This document shows positions 25,996 to 34,164 of a stretch of DNA of 64,000 nt, in pieces. Numbering within the stretch: position 1 is the stretch's first letter; each line of letters opens with the position of its first letter. The translations under genes were made by a program, and so were the position numbers. This DNA comes from Aeromicrobium tamlense (GTDB taxonomy: Bacteria > Actinomycetota > Actinomycetes > Propionibacteriales > Nocardioidaceae): positions 806,001-870,000 of the forward strand of contig NZ_JACBZN010000001.1 in NCBI RefSeq assembly GCF_013408555.1, read 5' to 3'. Below the pieces are notes generated by a model. The model saw only the letters and a list, made by a program, of their open reading frames with translations. It did no database searches and was not told the origin of the DNA.

Positions 25996-26739
25996 TCAGC
26001 GCAGGATGACGTCGAGGCGCGCGGGGCCCGAGGTCTCGACGGTCCAGCCGAGGTCACGCAGGGCGTCACCGAACGTCTCGGCGTCCTTGGCCTCGACGGC
26101 CTCGGCGAGCACCCGGCGGACGATCTGGCCCTTGGTGGCCTTGTTGCTGTGGCTGACGATCGAGCGCTTCCCGTTCGCCTCCGTCAGCACGCGCAGCGTG
26201 ACCGAGCCCGTCGGAGCCTGCCCGAGCGCCACGTAGGTGCCTGAGCGGAGGTCGAGCACGAGCTCGCCCTCGGCCAGCTCGACCAGCGCCTTCGGCACGA
26301 CGGGCTTCCAGCGGCTGGCGACGGTGCCGAGCCGGGGGAGCGAAACCGAGCCACTCATCCGGTAGGCGGGGATCTCGTCGTGCGGGCGCAGCAGCCCGAA
26401 CAGCGCCGAGGCGATCGCCAGGCTGGTCCGCCCGCGCTCCTGGGCGGCCTCGTCGAGCGTGGTCCAGCCGAGCTCGGAGTACAGCACGCCGGTGTAGACG
26501 TCGATCGCGGGCGCGGTGGGCTCCTCGCGCAGCCGCGCGTTGCGGGCGATGTCGTCGGCCTGCTTCGGCCCGAGCTCGAGGATCTCGGCGGCCCGCTTCG
26601 TGGAGCTGAGCCGCACGAGGGCGTTGATCAGCTGCTCGCGGGTGCGGTTCAGTCGCGGCGACGAGAGGGTCTCGAGATCGAGCGGGGAGCCGGACTCGGG
26701 ACGGGTCTTGCCCTCCGAGGGCGGCAGCACGATCAGCAC
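25996..26739 (-). CDS. yaaA: YaaA-family peroxide-stress protein
   Basis: 247 residues, matching DUF328/YaaA in length and motifs: MLIVLPPSEGKT at the start, VYTGVLYSELGW in the middle, PAYRMSGSVSLPRLG, and VSHSNKATKGQIVRR near the end. In E. coli YaaA limits intracellular iron under peroxide stress and has a DNA-binding helix-hairpin-helix-like fold. GTG 26739 is backed by TAGGGT 6 nt upstream (leaderless type). It is convergent with the RNase H/phosphatase gene. Confidence 0.9.
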   Translation of the reverse strand: MLIVLPPSEGKTRPESGSPLDLETLSSPRLNRTREQLINALVRLSSTKRAAEILELGPKQADDIARNARLREEPTAPAIDVYTGVLYSELGWTTLDEAAQERGRTSLAIASALFGLLRPHDEIPAYRMSGSVSLPRLGTVASRWKPVVPKALVELAEGELVLDLRSGTYVALGQAPTGSVTLRVLTEANGKRSIVSHSNKATKGQIVRRVLAEAVEAKDAETFGDALRDLGWTVETSGPARLDVILR

Positions 26740-26757
26740 GTGGCGACCCTATCGACC

Positions 26758-27339
26758 TCACACATGCGAGACGCCCTCGAGGATCAGCACGACGGCGAAC
26801 ACGAAGAACGCGATCGCGGCGGCGTACTTGATCGTCCTCTCCGGCAGGCGCTTGCCGAGCAGGAAGCCCACCCAGATGGCCAGCGCATCGGCCGCGACCA
26901 TGCCGACGGTGCTGCCGATCCACGTGCCGAACCAGTTCTCCTGCACCGCCAGCGTGATGGTCGCGAGCATCGTCTTGTCGCCGAGCTCTGCGAGGAAGAA
27001 CGCCGTGCCGACGGCCAGGATGGAGAAGCCGGTGCTCCTCTGGGCCTTCTCGGCCTCCTCCTCGGTGAGCTCGTCACCGCGCAGGGTCCACAGGCCGAAC
27101 GCGATGAAGGCGACACCGGCCGCGATGGAGATCCACGCCTGGTAGTCCTCGAAGGCGGCGCCGATGAAGTAGCCGATCGCGACCGACGCGAGGTGGACGA
27201 TCGCGGTGGCGATCGTGATGCCGATCAGCACGTCGCGGGCGCGGTACCGCGTGGCGAACGTCATCGCCATCAACTGGCTCTTGTCGCCGAGCTCGGCGAC
27301 GAAGATCACCACGGTGCTCAGCAGTAGGGCTTCCCACAT
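26758..27339 (-). CDS. GDT1/TMEM165 (UPF0016) family manganese exporter
   Basis: 193 residues with six membrane helices in two inverted halves, each carrying the cation-binding signature: VAELGDKSQL near residue 14 and LAELGDKTML near 118. Members export Mn2+ (and Ca2+ in eukaryotes). ATG 27339 lies directly behind a terminator-like hairpin with a six-T run, and the ribosome-binding GAGGAG is part of that hairpin (27348-27354). A manganese riboswitch of the yybP-ykoY type precedes it, so expression should respond to Mn2+. Confidence 0.93.
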   Translation of the reverse strand: MWEALLLSTVVIFVAELGDKSQLMAMTFATRYRARDVLIGITIATAIVHLASVAIGYFIGAAFEDYQAWISIAAGVAFIAFGLWTLRGDELTEEEAEKAQRSTGFSILAVGTAFFLAELGDKTMLATITLAVQENWFGTWIGSTVGMVAADALAIWVGFLLGKRLPERTIKYAAAIAFFVFAVVLILEGVSHV

Positions 27340-27340
27340 G

Positions 27341-27374
27341 AAAAAATGCTCCTCGTCCTGCCCGGACGAGGAGC
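27341..27374 (-). terminator. Riboswitch expression platform: terminator hairpin that also holds the ribosome-binding site
   Basis: On the minus strand, GCTCCTCGTCC (27374-27364), loop GGGCA, GGACGAGGAGC (27358-27348), then A and six T, ending one base before the ATG. The stem is 11 bp and perfect. GAGGAG in the 3' arm is the only ribosome-binding sequence of the exporter gene, so one hairpin could both end transcription and mask translation. Confidence 0.88.
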
Positions 27375-27419
27375 GTGTGCGTACCGACGAGCCTCGACCG
27401 GGCTCGTGTACACGAATCC

Positions 27420-27515
27420 GGTCGAAAGTCTCGTCCGCCAGTTGCCTGGCCCGCTGCACCGGAGGCGAGGCCTCAGTGTGTCGACGCAGCGATTGGGGAC
27501 TACTCCCTTTCGATG
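27420..27515 (-). promoter_or_regulatory. Manganese riboswitch aptamer (yybP-ykoY type)
   Basis: On the minus strand the leader begins with CATCGAAAGGGAGTAGTC (27515-27498) and closes with GGACGAGACTTTCGAC (27436-27421). CGAAAG pairs with CTTTCG to form P1. The conserved AAAGGGAGTAG and CGAGAC segments match the yybP-ykoY consensus as I know it, and the family is known to control Mn2+ exporters including UPF0016 proteins. A further hairpin, CGACCGG...CCGGTCG (about 27394-27424), overlaps the P1 3' strand, so it is mutually exclusive with the aptamer. Confidence 0.85.
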
Positions 27516-27558
27516 TCGCCAGCCTACCGGGCGGGTCATGGCACGGGCTCGGCGGGCA

Positions 27559-27570
27559 TAGGATGGACGG
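27559..27570 (+). promoter_or_regulatory. Predicted -10 region of rnpB
   Basis: TAGGAT (27559-27564) lies seven bases before the mature 5' end of RNase P RNA at 27571. The short gap between this and the riboswitch leader on the other strand holds two divergent RNA promoters. Confidence 0.6.
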
Positions 27571-27962
27571 GCGAATGAGTCGGCCGGGCGGCCGCGGCAT
27601 CCCTCGAGGGTGTCGAGGAAAGTCCGGACTCCACAGAGCGACGGTGGTGGCCAACAGCCACCCACGGCGACGTGCGGGACAGTGCCACAGAGAACAGACC
27701 GCCAGCGGCCACCCTCGGGTGGTGCGGGTAAGGGTGAAACGGTGAGGTAAGAGCTCACCAGCACGGCGGGTGACCGTCGTGGCTCGGTAAACCCCACCGG
27801 GAGCAAGACCAAGTAGGCCCCGTCCGCGGGGCCGTGCCGCAGGGCTGCTCGTCCTCAGCGGCAGGTAGGTCGCACCGAGGTGTCCAGCAATGGGCATCCC
27901 AGATGGATGGCCGCCCCTGCTCCGGCAGGACAGAATCCGGCTTACAGGCCGACTCATTCGCG
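27571..27962 (+). ncRNA. rnpB: RNase P RNA (type A)
   Basis: The ribozyme subunit of RNase P, which matures tRNA 5' ends. The ends pair in P1, GCGAATGAGTCGGCC (27571-27585) with GGCCGACTCATTCGC. The universally conserved core is present: GAGGAAAGTCCGGACTCC with ACAGAG from about 27612, GGGTAAGGGTGAAACGGTGA in the middle, and ACAGAATCCGGCTTACAGG before the 3' end. About 392 nt, the usual size in actinobacteria. Apparent reading frames across it are not genes. Confidence 0.97.
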
Positions 27963-28057
27963 CCCCGGGCGACCCGGGAGCGGTGGGGCTCGCGGAGGGC
28001 GCTCGGTCGACGTCCTCCCGACCGGCACACGCCAGTGGTTGCGCGTAGGTTGGCCAC

Positions 28058-28729
28058 GTGAGCAAGGCGGTGTCGCCCACCCACCACCTGCCGGGCCCAG
28101 GTCCCTTTCTGACGATCCCCAACGCGATCACGGTGCTCCGCGCTCTGGGTGCAGCGGTCCTGGCGGTCACCGCGCTCGTCGCCTCGGATCCCGTCCCGTG
28201 GCTGATCGCCGGATACCTCACGTACTGGCTCGGTGACAGCCTCGATGGGCTCGCTGCGCGCGTGCTGGGGCAGGAGACGAGGGCCGGCGCGGTGTTCGAC
28301 ATCTGCAGTGATCGCCTGAGCACCGCGATCCTGGCGGCGGGACTCGTGATGCACGAGCCGGACCTGGCTCTCCCCATCGGGATGTTCCTCGTCAACTTCA
28401 TGGTGATCGACCAGCTCCTCTCGCTCTCGTTCCTGCTGTGGCCGATCGTGAGTCCCAACTACTTCAGCCAGGTCGATCCCACCGTGTTCCGCTACAACTG
28501 GTCGCATCCGGCCAAGGCGCTGAACAATGCCGGGATCATCGTCGCCGTCCTCATCGGCAGCATGCCCGTGGCCCTGGTGATCGTCACGGCCCAGCTGGCC
28601 GTCAAGATCGCCAGCGCCGTCCGAGTGGCACGTCTGGCCTCTGAGAGAGCGCCCGGGCCGATACGGGCCTACGGTGAGGTGGGTGCAGACGTGCTCCCCG
28701 ATTCCGGCCACCCACCGGGTCGTGCGTGA
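28058..28729 (+). CDS. CDP-alcohol phosphatidyltransferase
   Basis: 223 residues. The family motif D-G-x2-A-R-x8-G-x3-D-x3-D is complete in SLDGLAARVLGQETRAGA and the following VFDICSDRL (about residues 65-92). Around it are several membrane helices. The enzyme moves a phosphatidyl group from CDP-diacylglycerol to an alcohol; the acceptor (glycerol-3-phosphate, inositol phosphate or other) cannot be told from the motif. TAGGTT 6 nt before GTG 28058 marks a leaderless start. It stands alone, behind rnpB. Confidence 0.9.
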   Translation: MSKAVSPTHHLPGPGPFLTIPNAITVLRALGAAVLAVTALVASDPVPWLIAGYLTYWLGDSLDGLAARVLGQETRAGAVFDICSDRLSTAILAAGLVMHEPDLALPIGMFLVNFMVIDQLLSLSFLLWPIVSPNYFSQVDPTVFRYNWSHPAKALNNAGIIVAVLIGSMPVALVIVTAQLAVKIASAVRVARLASERAPGPIRAYGEVGADVLPDSGHPPGRA

Positions 28730-28846
28730 GGCGCCTCGGGTCGGTGTAGGCCCGGGGCTTCCCTCGGAGTCACGTCCATCCGTGTCGCGGTGCCTCCGGA
28801 ATCGCGCCCCCGGGCGTCCGGTCCCCGCATCGGGCACGATGAGCCC

Positions 28847-29041
28847 ATGGCGTACTTCTACTGCTTGAAGCACAACTCCGTCGAGGGCGAGGAGGGCTGC
28901 CGGGCGTCCGACCGCCTGGGACCCTACGAGACCGAGGCCGAGGCCGCACGTGCCCTCGAGACCGCGCACGAGAAGTCGAAGGCGTGGGACGAGGACCCGA
29001 ACTGGAACGACGACGCCCCGCCCGCCGGCTCGCCTGAGTGA
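28847..29041 (+). CDS. Small conserved actinobacterial protein
   Basis: 64 residues: an aromatic/Cys-containing start MAYFYCLKHNSVEGEEGCR, a segment DRLGPYETEAEAARALE, and an acidic Trp-containing tail (AWDEDPNW). I recall close homologues as small unnamed proteins across actinobacteria; I have no function for it. CACGAT lies 6 nt upstream of ATG 28847. Its stop overlaps the GTG of the following membrane protein (GTGA at 29038). Cysteines at positions 6 and 18 plus a His could bind metal, but this is only a suggestion. Confidence 0.8.
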   Translation: MAYFYCLKHNSVEGEEGCRASDRLGPYETEAEAARALETAHEKSKAWDEDPNWNDDAPPAGSPE

Positions 29042-30537
29042 CGCGGTCCGACCGGCCCCCGCGCGGCGGGTGGCCGATCGCGTGGGCGGCACTCGTCCTC
29101 CCGCTGCTGGTGTGGGCCGTCGTCCTCCTGGCCGGGGGATGGGTCCCGCACGGTGACACGGCGGTCGAGGCGGTGCGCGCGCACGACGTCCTCGGAGCGC
29201 ACACGCCCCTGCTGGGGATGCCCTCGACGAGCGGCGCCACGGTCGTGGGCGTGCACGCGCACCATCCCGGTCCGCTGCAGTTCCAGCTGCTGGCGCCGCT
29301 GTACGCGCTGAGCGGCTTCGCGCCGTGGGCGCTCGTCGTCGGCTCGCTCCTGATCCTCGCGGCCCTCGTCGCCGTCTCGCTCGCCGCCGCCGATCGGGCT
29401 GCGGGCGCGCGGGGACGGCAGACGATGACCGTCGTGAACGGCGTCCTGGTGCTGGGCGTCGGCAGCTCCCTGGTGACCCCGTGGAACCCGTGGGTGGCGA
29501 TGTTCGCCCTGGCGGCCGCCACCGCGTCGGCCTGGGCGGTCCTGGCCGGACACGGCCGGTGGTGGCCGGGGTTCGTCGTCACCGTCTCGCTCGCGGCGCA
29601 GTCGCACCTGGCGGTCGCCCCGGTGGCCGTCTCGCTCGGCGTGGTCACCTTGGTCGCCTCGGTGCTCCTGGGGCGCCGCGGCCGCCTCGACCTGCCGCGC
29701 CGCTCACTCGTGGTGTCGGTGGCCCTGGGGATGGCCTGCTGGGCGGCGCCGCTGGTGGAGGTCGCCCGGAACGAGCCCGACAACCTCGGCCTGCTGTGGA
29801 CCGTCGCGCGGTCCGGGGACGGCGGACTGCTCGCCACCCTCGTGCTGCTCGTCGGCGTCGTCGCCGTCGTGTGGTGGACCGGCCGCCGGGGGCGCGGCCT
29901 GACCTCGGGCCGCCCGTTCGCGATCGTGCCGCTGACCCTCATCGGCACGCTCGTCCTGCTGGCGGCCGGCACCCGCGCGGGGGAGGGCCGGGACTGGTAC
30001 ATCGTCTACGGGGCCGCGGTCCCCCTGACCCTCGTGGCCTGGACCGTCGTCGGCCGGGTCCGGCGGTCGCGCCACCGCCGCACGCTGGGCCGGGTCGCCG
30101 TCGCGGTGGCCGTGGCGGCCTTCCTCTTCCTCCCACGTCCGCTGTCGGACGCCGCGCGCCTGGACAGCGTGCGCGCCGCGCCCGTCGTCGACCGGGCGCG
30201 CGAGCTGGTCGCCGGTGCCGACGGACCGATCGCGATCGAGACGGTCGGCGGTCTCGCGTGGGTCAGCATCGGCCCGGCGGTCTACGCGGCGCTGCTGGCC
30301 GACGGTCACGAGGTGTACTTCGACGCGCGCGTGGACGGGATGCGCGAGGACGACTTCCGGCACCCGCGAAACCTCGACGAGCCGCACCGCACGCTGGTCG
30401 TGCACAGCCATCCCGGCCGTCCCGAGCCGCCGCCGGAGGGCGCCGTGGTCGACCGGGTCGAGCTGGCCCGGGACGCCGGCGCCACCCAGGTCGCCGGGGA
30501 CGAGCGGTACGTCGACCTCGTGCTGGTGCAGCCGTAG
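29038..30537 (+). CDS. Polytopic membrane protein, GT-C-like, paralogue of the gene at 32469
   Basis: 499 residues with about ten hydrophobic helices in the first 370 residues and a soluble-looking C-terminal domain of about 130 residues. The first extracytoplasmic loop carries GDTAVEAVRAHDVLGAHTPL followed by HAHHPGPLQF; the acidic residues in this loop and the PWNPW motif resemble GT-C glycosyltransferases acting on polyprenyl-phosphate sugars. The same residues recur in the protein at 32469, so the two are paralogues. The reaction is not known. Translation is coupled to the 64-residue protein by GTGA. Confidence 0.7.
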   Translation: MTRSDRPPRGGWPIAWAALVLPLLVWAVVLLAGGWVPHGDTAVEAVRAHDVLGAHTPLLGMPSTSGATVVGVHAHHPGPLQFQLLAPLYALSGFAPWALVVGSLLILAALVAVSLAAADRAAGARGRQTMTVVNGVLVLGVGSSLVTPWNPWVAMFALAAATASAWAVLAGHGRWWPGFVVTVSLAAQSHLAVAPVAVSLGVVTLVASVLLGRRGRLDLPRRSLVVSVALGMACWAAPLVEVARNEPDNLGLLWTVARSGDGGLLATLVLLVGVVAVVWWTGRRGRGLTSGRPFAIVPLTLIGTLVLLAAGTRAGEGRDWYIVYGAAVPLTLVAWTVVGRVRRSRHRRTLGRVAVAVAVAAFLFLPRPLSDAARLDSVRAAPVVDRARELVAGADGPIAIETVGGLAWVSIGPAVYAALLADGHEVYFDARVDGMREDDFRHPRNLDEPHRTLVVHSHPGRPEPPPEGAVVDRVELARDAGATQVAGDERYVDLVLVQP

Positions 30538-30592
30538 GCCGGCGCCGCTTGCGCGTGTGCGGCGCTCGGGTGCAGCCCGTAGCGTCGGAGGC

Positions 30593-31432
30593 ATGACCGT
30601 TCCCACCCTCACCCTGAACAACGGCGTCCAGATCCCGCAATTCGGCTACGGCACGTGGCAGGTGCCGCCGGAGACCGCGCAGGACCGGGTCGCCGAGGCC
30701 CTCGAGCTCGGCTACCGCCACATCGACACGGCCCAGATGTACGGCAACGAGGCCGGCGTCGGCGCCGCGATCGCCGCCTCCGGACTGCCGCGCGACGAGG
30801 TCTTCGTCACCACCAAGCTCAACAACAACCGCCACGACCCCGCCGTGGTCGCCTCGTCGCTCGACGAGTCGCTGGAGAAGCTCCAGCTCGACCGCGTGGA
30901 TCTCTTTCTCATCCACTGGCCGCTGCCGACGACCGACATCGACTTCGTCGACACGTGGCGCGCGATGGAGGAGGTCTACTCCGCCGGCAAGGCTCGTGCG
31001 ATCGGCGTCTCCAACTTCCAGCCCTCGCACCTGCGTCGTGTGGTGCAGGAGGCGACCGTGGTCCCGGCCGTGAACCAGGTCGAGATCCACCCGTACTTCA
31101 CCCAGGACGAGCTGCGCGCGGTCGACTCCGAGCTCGGCATCGCGACCGAGGCCTGGTCGCCGCTCGCGCAGGGCCAGGTCTTCGACGACCCGGCGCTCCA
31201 GGCGATCGCGAGCAGCACGGGCCGCAGCGTCTCGCAGGTCGTGCTGCGCTGGCACCTGCAGCGCGGGGACATCGTGTTCCCGAAGGCCTCGTCGGTGGAG
31301 CGCCTGAAGCAGAACTTCGACCTGTTCGACTTCGAGCTCTCCGACGCCGACATGAGTGCCGTCTCGGCCCTCGACGCCGGCCGCCGCATCGGGCCCGACC
31401 CGGACACCATGGCCTGGATCCCGGAGGGCTGA
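30593..31432 (+). CDS. Aldo/keto reductase
   Basis: 279 residues, an NADPH-dependent (alpha/beta)8 barrel reductase. Seen: GYRHIDTAQMYGNEAGVG with the catalytic Asp and Tyr, VTTKLNNN with the Lys, LFLIHWPLP with the His, and the late IVFPKASSVERL cofactor site. This set fits the 2,5-diketo-gluconate reductase-like branch, but the substrate is open. TAGCGT lies 7 nt before ATG 30593. It is followed by three tandem hairpins. Confidence 0.93.
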   Translation: MTVPTLTLNNGVQIPQFGYGTWQVPPETAQDRVAEALELGYRHIDTAQMYGNEAGVGAAIAASGLPRDEVFVTTKLNNNRHDPAVVASSLDESLEKLQLDRVDLFLIHWPLPTTDIDFVDTWRAMEEVYSAGKARAIGVSNFQPSHLRRVVQEATVVPAVNQVEIHPYFTQDELRAVDSELGIATEAWSPLAQGQVFDDPALQAIASSTGRSVSQVVLRWHLQRGDIVFPKASSVERLKQNFDLFDFELSDADMSAVSALDAGRRIGPDPDTMAWIPEG

Positions 31433-31437
31433 TCGAA

Positions 31438-31526
31438 GTTTCCCCGGTTAGCAGGGGAAACCGTCACGATGCGGGGAAACGTCCCCCGCATCGTGACGGG
31501 AAACCCCGCTCGGTCGGCCGAGCGGG
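31438..31526. terminator. Three tandem hairpins between convergent genes
   Basis: Three inverted repeats lie next to each other: GTTTCCCC...GGGGAAAC (31438-31461), CCGTCACGATGCGGGG with its complement (31461-31499, the stem is about 14 bp), and CCCGCTCGG...CCGAGCGGG (31505-31526). They separate the rightward aldo/keto reductase from leftward panB. None has a long T run, so bidirectional termination or RNA end protection is likely. Confidence 0.75.
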
Positions 31527-31534
31527 CCCCGTGG

Positions 31535-32386
31535 TCAGCTCTCGAAGGAGTGCTCGGCTGCGGGGAACGAGCCGTCGGCGACCTCGTTCTGGAACTGCTC
31601 GACGGCGCCTGAGATCACGCTGCGCAGGTCGGCGTACTTCTTGACGAAGCGCGGGGCGCGGCCGGCGCGCAGGCCGAGCATGTCCTGCCAGACCAGCACC
31701 TGCGCGTCGCAGCCGGCGCCGGCGCCGATGCCCACGGTGGGGATGCGCAGGGTCGAGGTGATCTCGGTCGCGACCGGCTCGGGCACCATCTCCATCACCA
31801 CGGCGAACGCGCCAGCGTCCTGCACGGCGAGTGCGTCATCAATCAGCCGCTGGCGGGCGTCACCGCGACCCTGCACGCGGTAGCCGCCGAGGCTGTGCTC
31901 GGACTGGGGCGTGAAGCCGATGTGCGCCATGACGGGGATGCCGCCCTCGGTCAGCTTGCGGATCTGGGGCGCCATCTCGGCGCCGCCCTCGAGCTTGACC
32001 GCGTGCGCGAGCCCCTCCTTCATGAACCGCACACCCGTGTCGTAGGCCTGCTCCGGGTCGCGCTGGTACGAGCCGAAGGGCAGATCGGCGACGACGAGCG
32101 TGCGCTGCACCGAACGCGTCACGGCCTTCACCAGGACCAGCAGCTCGTCCACCGTGACGGGCAGCGAGGACTCGTAGCCGAAGACGTTGTTCGCGGCCGA
32201 GTCGCCGACGAGCAGCACGGGGATCCCGGCCTCGTCGAAGAGCTGGGCGGTGTACTGGTCGTAGCTGGTGAGCATCGCCCACCGATGACCCTCGGACTTC
32301 CACTTCGCGAGGTGGTGCGTGCGGACCTTGCGCACGTCGGGCGAGGCGGTGGGACGGGAACCGTACGGTGCGGGCTCTTCAGTCAT
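31535..32386 (-). CDS. panB: 3-methyl-2-oxobutanoate hydroxymethyltransferase
   Basis: 283 residues, the first committed enzyme of pantothenate synthesis; it makes ketopantoate from 2-ketoisovalerate and methylene-tetrahydrofolate. Motifs seen: MLTSYDQYTAQLFDEAGIPV, LLVGDSAANNVFGY (metal-binding Asp), VVADLPFGSYQ, AVKLEGG, IPVMAHIGFTPQS and TVGIGAGAGCDAQVLVWQDM. The N-terminal 20 residues are a species-specific tail. ATG 32386 has TACCGT 6 nt upstream on this strand. In M. tuberculosis panB is Rv2225, also near glnA2/glnE. Confidence 0.96.
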   Translation of the reverse strand: MTEEPAPYGSRPTASPDVRKVRTHHLAKWKSEGHRWAMLTSYDQYTAQLFDEAGIPVLLVGDSAANNVFGYESSLPVTVDELLVLVKAVTRSVQRTLVVADLPFGSYQRDPEQAYDTGVRFMKEGLAHAVKLEGGAEMAPQIRKLTEGGIPVMAHIGFTPQSEHSLGGYRVQGRGDARQRLIDDALAVQDAGAFAVVMEMVPEPVATEITSTLRIPTVGIGAGAGCDAQVLVWQDMLGLRAGRAPRFVKKYADLRSVISGAVEQFQNEVADGSFPAAEHSFES

Positions 32387-32468
32387 GCCCACACGGTAGC
32401 CCCCGGCGAACGGTGCCCGGCGACCGTAGACTGCTCGGGACCTCGAACCCGCCCCGCCCAGGAGCTCC

Positions 32469-34160
32469 GTGTCGACCTCCTCCGCCTCGATCCCCACCCG
32501 GATCGGACGACGACTCGCCCTGCGCGAGCACGCCTGGTTCTGGATCGCGCTCGGACTGCTGATGGTGCCGATCGTCGTCTGGTTCGTCTCACGCCTGACC
32601 GAGGGCTGGCTGCCCCAGGGCGACGACGCGATGATCGCGATCCGCGCCCACGACGCCTGGACCGGTCACTGGCCGCTGGTGGGCATGCGCTCGACGAGCG
32701 ACCAGACCGTAGAAGGCGTGTTCGCCTACCACCCGGGTCCCCTCGAGTTCTACGTGATCGGGCTGCCGTACCTGCTCTCGGGCTGGCGGGTGTGGGGCCT
32801 GCTCCTGGGCTGCGCGCTGGTGCTCGCCGCGTTCGTGGCCGTGTCGCTGTGGTCGGGCTACCGCGCCGCGGGACGTCCGGGTCTGCTGGTCATGGTCGGC
32901 GCCACGGTCACCCTCTACGGACTGTTCGGCTCGGTGCTCGTGCTGCCCTGGAACCCGTGGCCCACGGTCTTCGGCCTGCTCGCGAGCCTCGCCGTCGCCT
33001 GGCGGATGCTGCTCGGACACCGGGGGCTGTGGCCGCTGTTCATGGTCTGCGTCAGCTGGACCGGGCAGGCACACCTGGGCGTCACGCCGATCGTCGGGCT
33101 GCTGGGCGCCTGGATGCTCGCCCTGACGATCCGCCGCTGGTGGCGGGGCTTCCGCAGTGCACCGGGCGAGGTCGCCCGGACCCTGCTGGTCACGTTCGTG
33201 TGCTGGCTGGGACCGCTGGTCGAGGTGCTGACGTACTCGCCGAACAACATCGGCGAGATCGCCGCACTCACGACGGCCGAGAAGACCGAGGACACGCCCA
33301 CGGGCGACGCCTGGGTCCACCTGACCCACATGGTCTTCCCGTGGATCCGCCTGTGGCGCGACACCGGCGACGTCACCTACCCGGGCGCTGCGCTGATCGG
33401 GCTCGGGATCGTCGCCGTGGTCTGGCGTCGGCGGGATCGGCGCCGGCGCCGGCTCGACCGTGACGTCGACGTGGCGACCAGCGCGGTCGTCATCGGGCTC
33501 TTCGCGGTGGCGGCGACGTTCTGGGCGGGCACGCGCACCGGCGGCGACCTGCGGATCGTCTACCTCGACTTCACGATGGCGGGACCCGTCTTCTTCACGT
33601 TCGCGGTGGCGCTCTGGGCGTATCACCGCGCCCGCGCGTCACTGCGAAGCCAGGGCACGACCGACGACCGGATCCGCACCCTCACCACCGCGGCCGCGGC
33701 CGGCGTGCTCGCGCTGCCGGTGCTCGGCACCACCGCGGGCTCCTCGTCGGTGCGCACGTTCGTCGAGGCGGGCAACGAGGTCAACGCGGAGCAGGCCCGC
33801 CTCGTGCTCGACGAGCTCGTGCCGGTGCTGGGGGAGCCGCCGTACGCCGACCTGCCGGTCGAGGTCGAGGGCGTCGGCCTCACCGCATGGGGGAGCGTGG
33901 GACCCGCGGTCTCGCACCGCCTCGTCGTCGCCGGTCGCGACGTGTTCTACGAGTCGTGGTGGCCGAAGTCCGCCGACGACGACCACCGGCGCCCTCGCGA
34001 CATCGACGGCGAGCGCGTGGTGGTGCGCCTCGAGGAGCGGACGGGAACCGCGTCGTGGGAGGAGCCGGAGGAGCCCGTGGACGAGACCCTCACCTACCCG
34101 CTGCTGACCGACGAGGACGGCGGCGAGATCCGCGTCCTGCTGTCGGTCCGCGCGGGCTGA
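32469..34160 (+). CDS. Polytopic membrane protein, GT-C-like, paralogue of the gene at 29038
   Basis: 563 residues, about ten to twelve membrane helices with a C-terminal extracytoplasmic domain. It shares with the gene at 29038 the first loop GDDAMIAIRAHDAWTGHWPL / AYHPGPLEF, the LPWNPWPTVFGLLASLAVAW segment and the QAHLGVTPIV segment, which shows common ancestry. As in GT-C enzymes, acidic residues in the first loop could be catalytic. The substrate is unknown; a role in cell-envelope glycans is only an inference. GGAG 5 nt before GTG 32469 sets the start. Confidence 0.7.
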   Translation: MSTSSASIPTRIGRRLALREHAWFWIALGLLMVPIVVWFVSRLTEGWLPQGDDAMIAIRAHDAWTGHWPLVGMRSTSDQTVEGVFAYHPGPLEFYVIGLPYLLSGWRVWGLLLGCALVLAAFVAVSLWSGYRAAGRPGLLVMVGATVTLYGLFGSVLVLPWNPWPTVFGLLASLAVAWRMLLGHRGLWPLFMVCVSWTGQAHLGVTPIVGLLGAWMLALTIRRWWRGFRSAPGEVARTLLVTFVCWLGPLVEVLTYSPNNIGEIAALTTAEKTEDTPTGDAWVHLTHMVFPWIRLWRDTGDVTYPGAALIGLGIVAVVWRRRDRRRRRLDRDVDVATSAVVIGLFAVAATFWAGTRTGGDLRIVYLDFTMAGPVFFTFAVALWAYHRARASLRSQGTTDDRIRTLTTAAAAGVLALPVLGTTAGSSSVRTFVEAGNEVNAEQARLVLDELVPVLGEPPYADLPVEVEGVGLTAWGSVGPAVSHRLVVAGRDVFYESWWPKSADDDHRRPRDIDGERVVVRLEERTGTASWEEPEEPVDETLTYPLLTDEDGGEIRVLLSVRAG

Positions 34161-34164
34161 GGCC

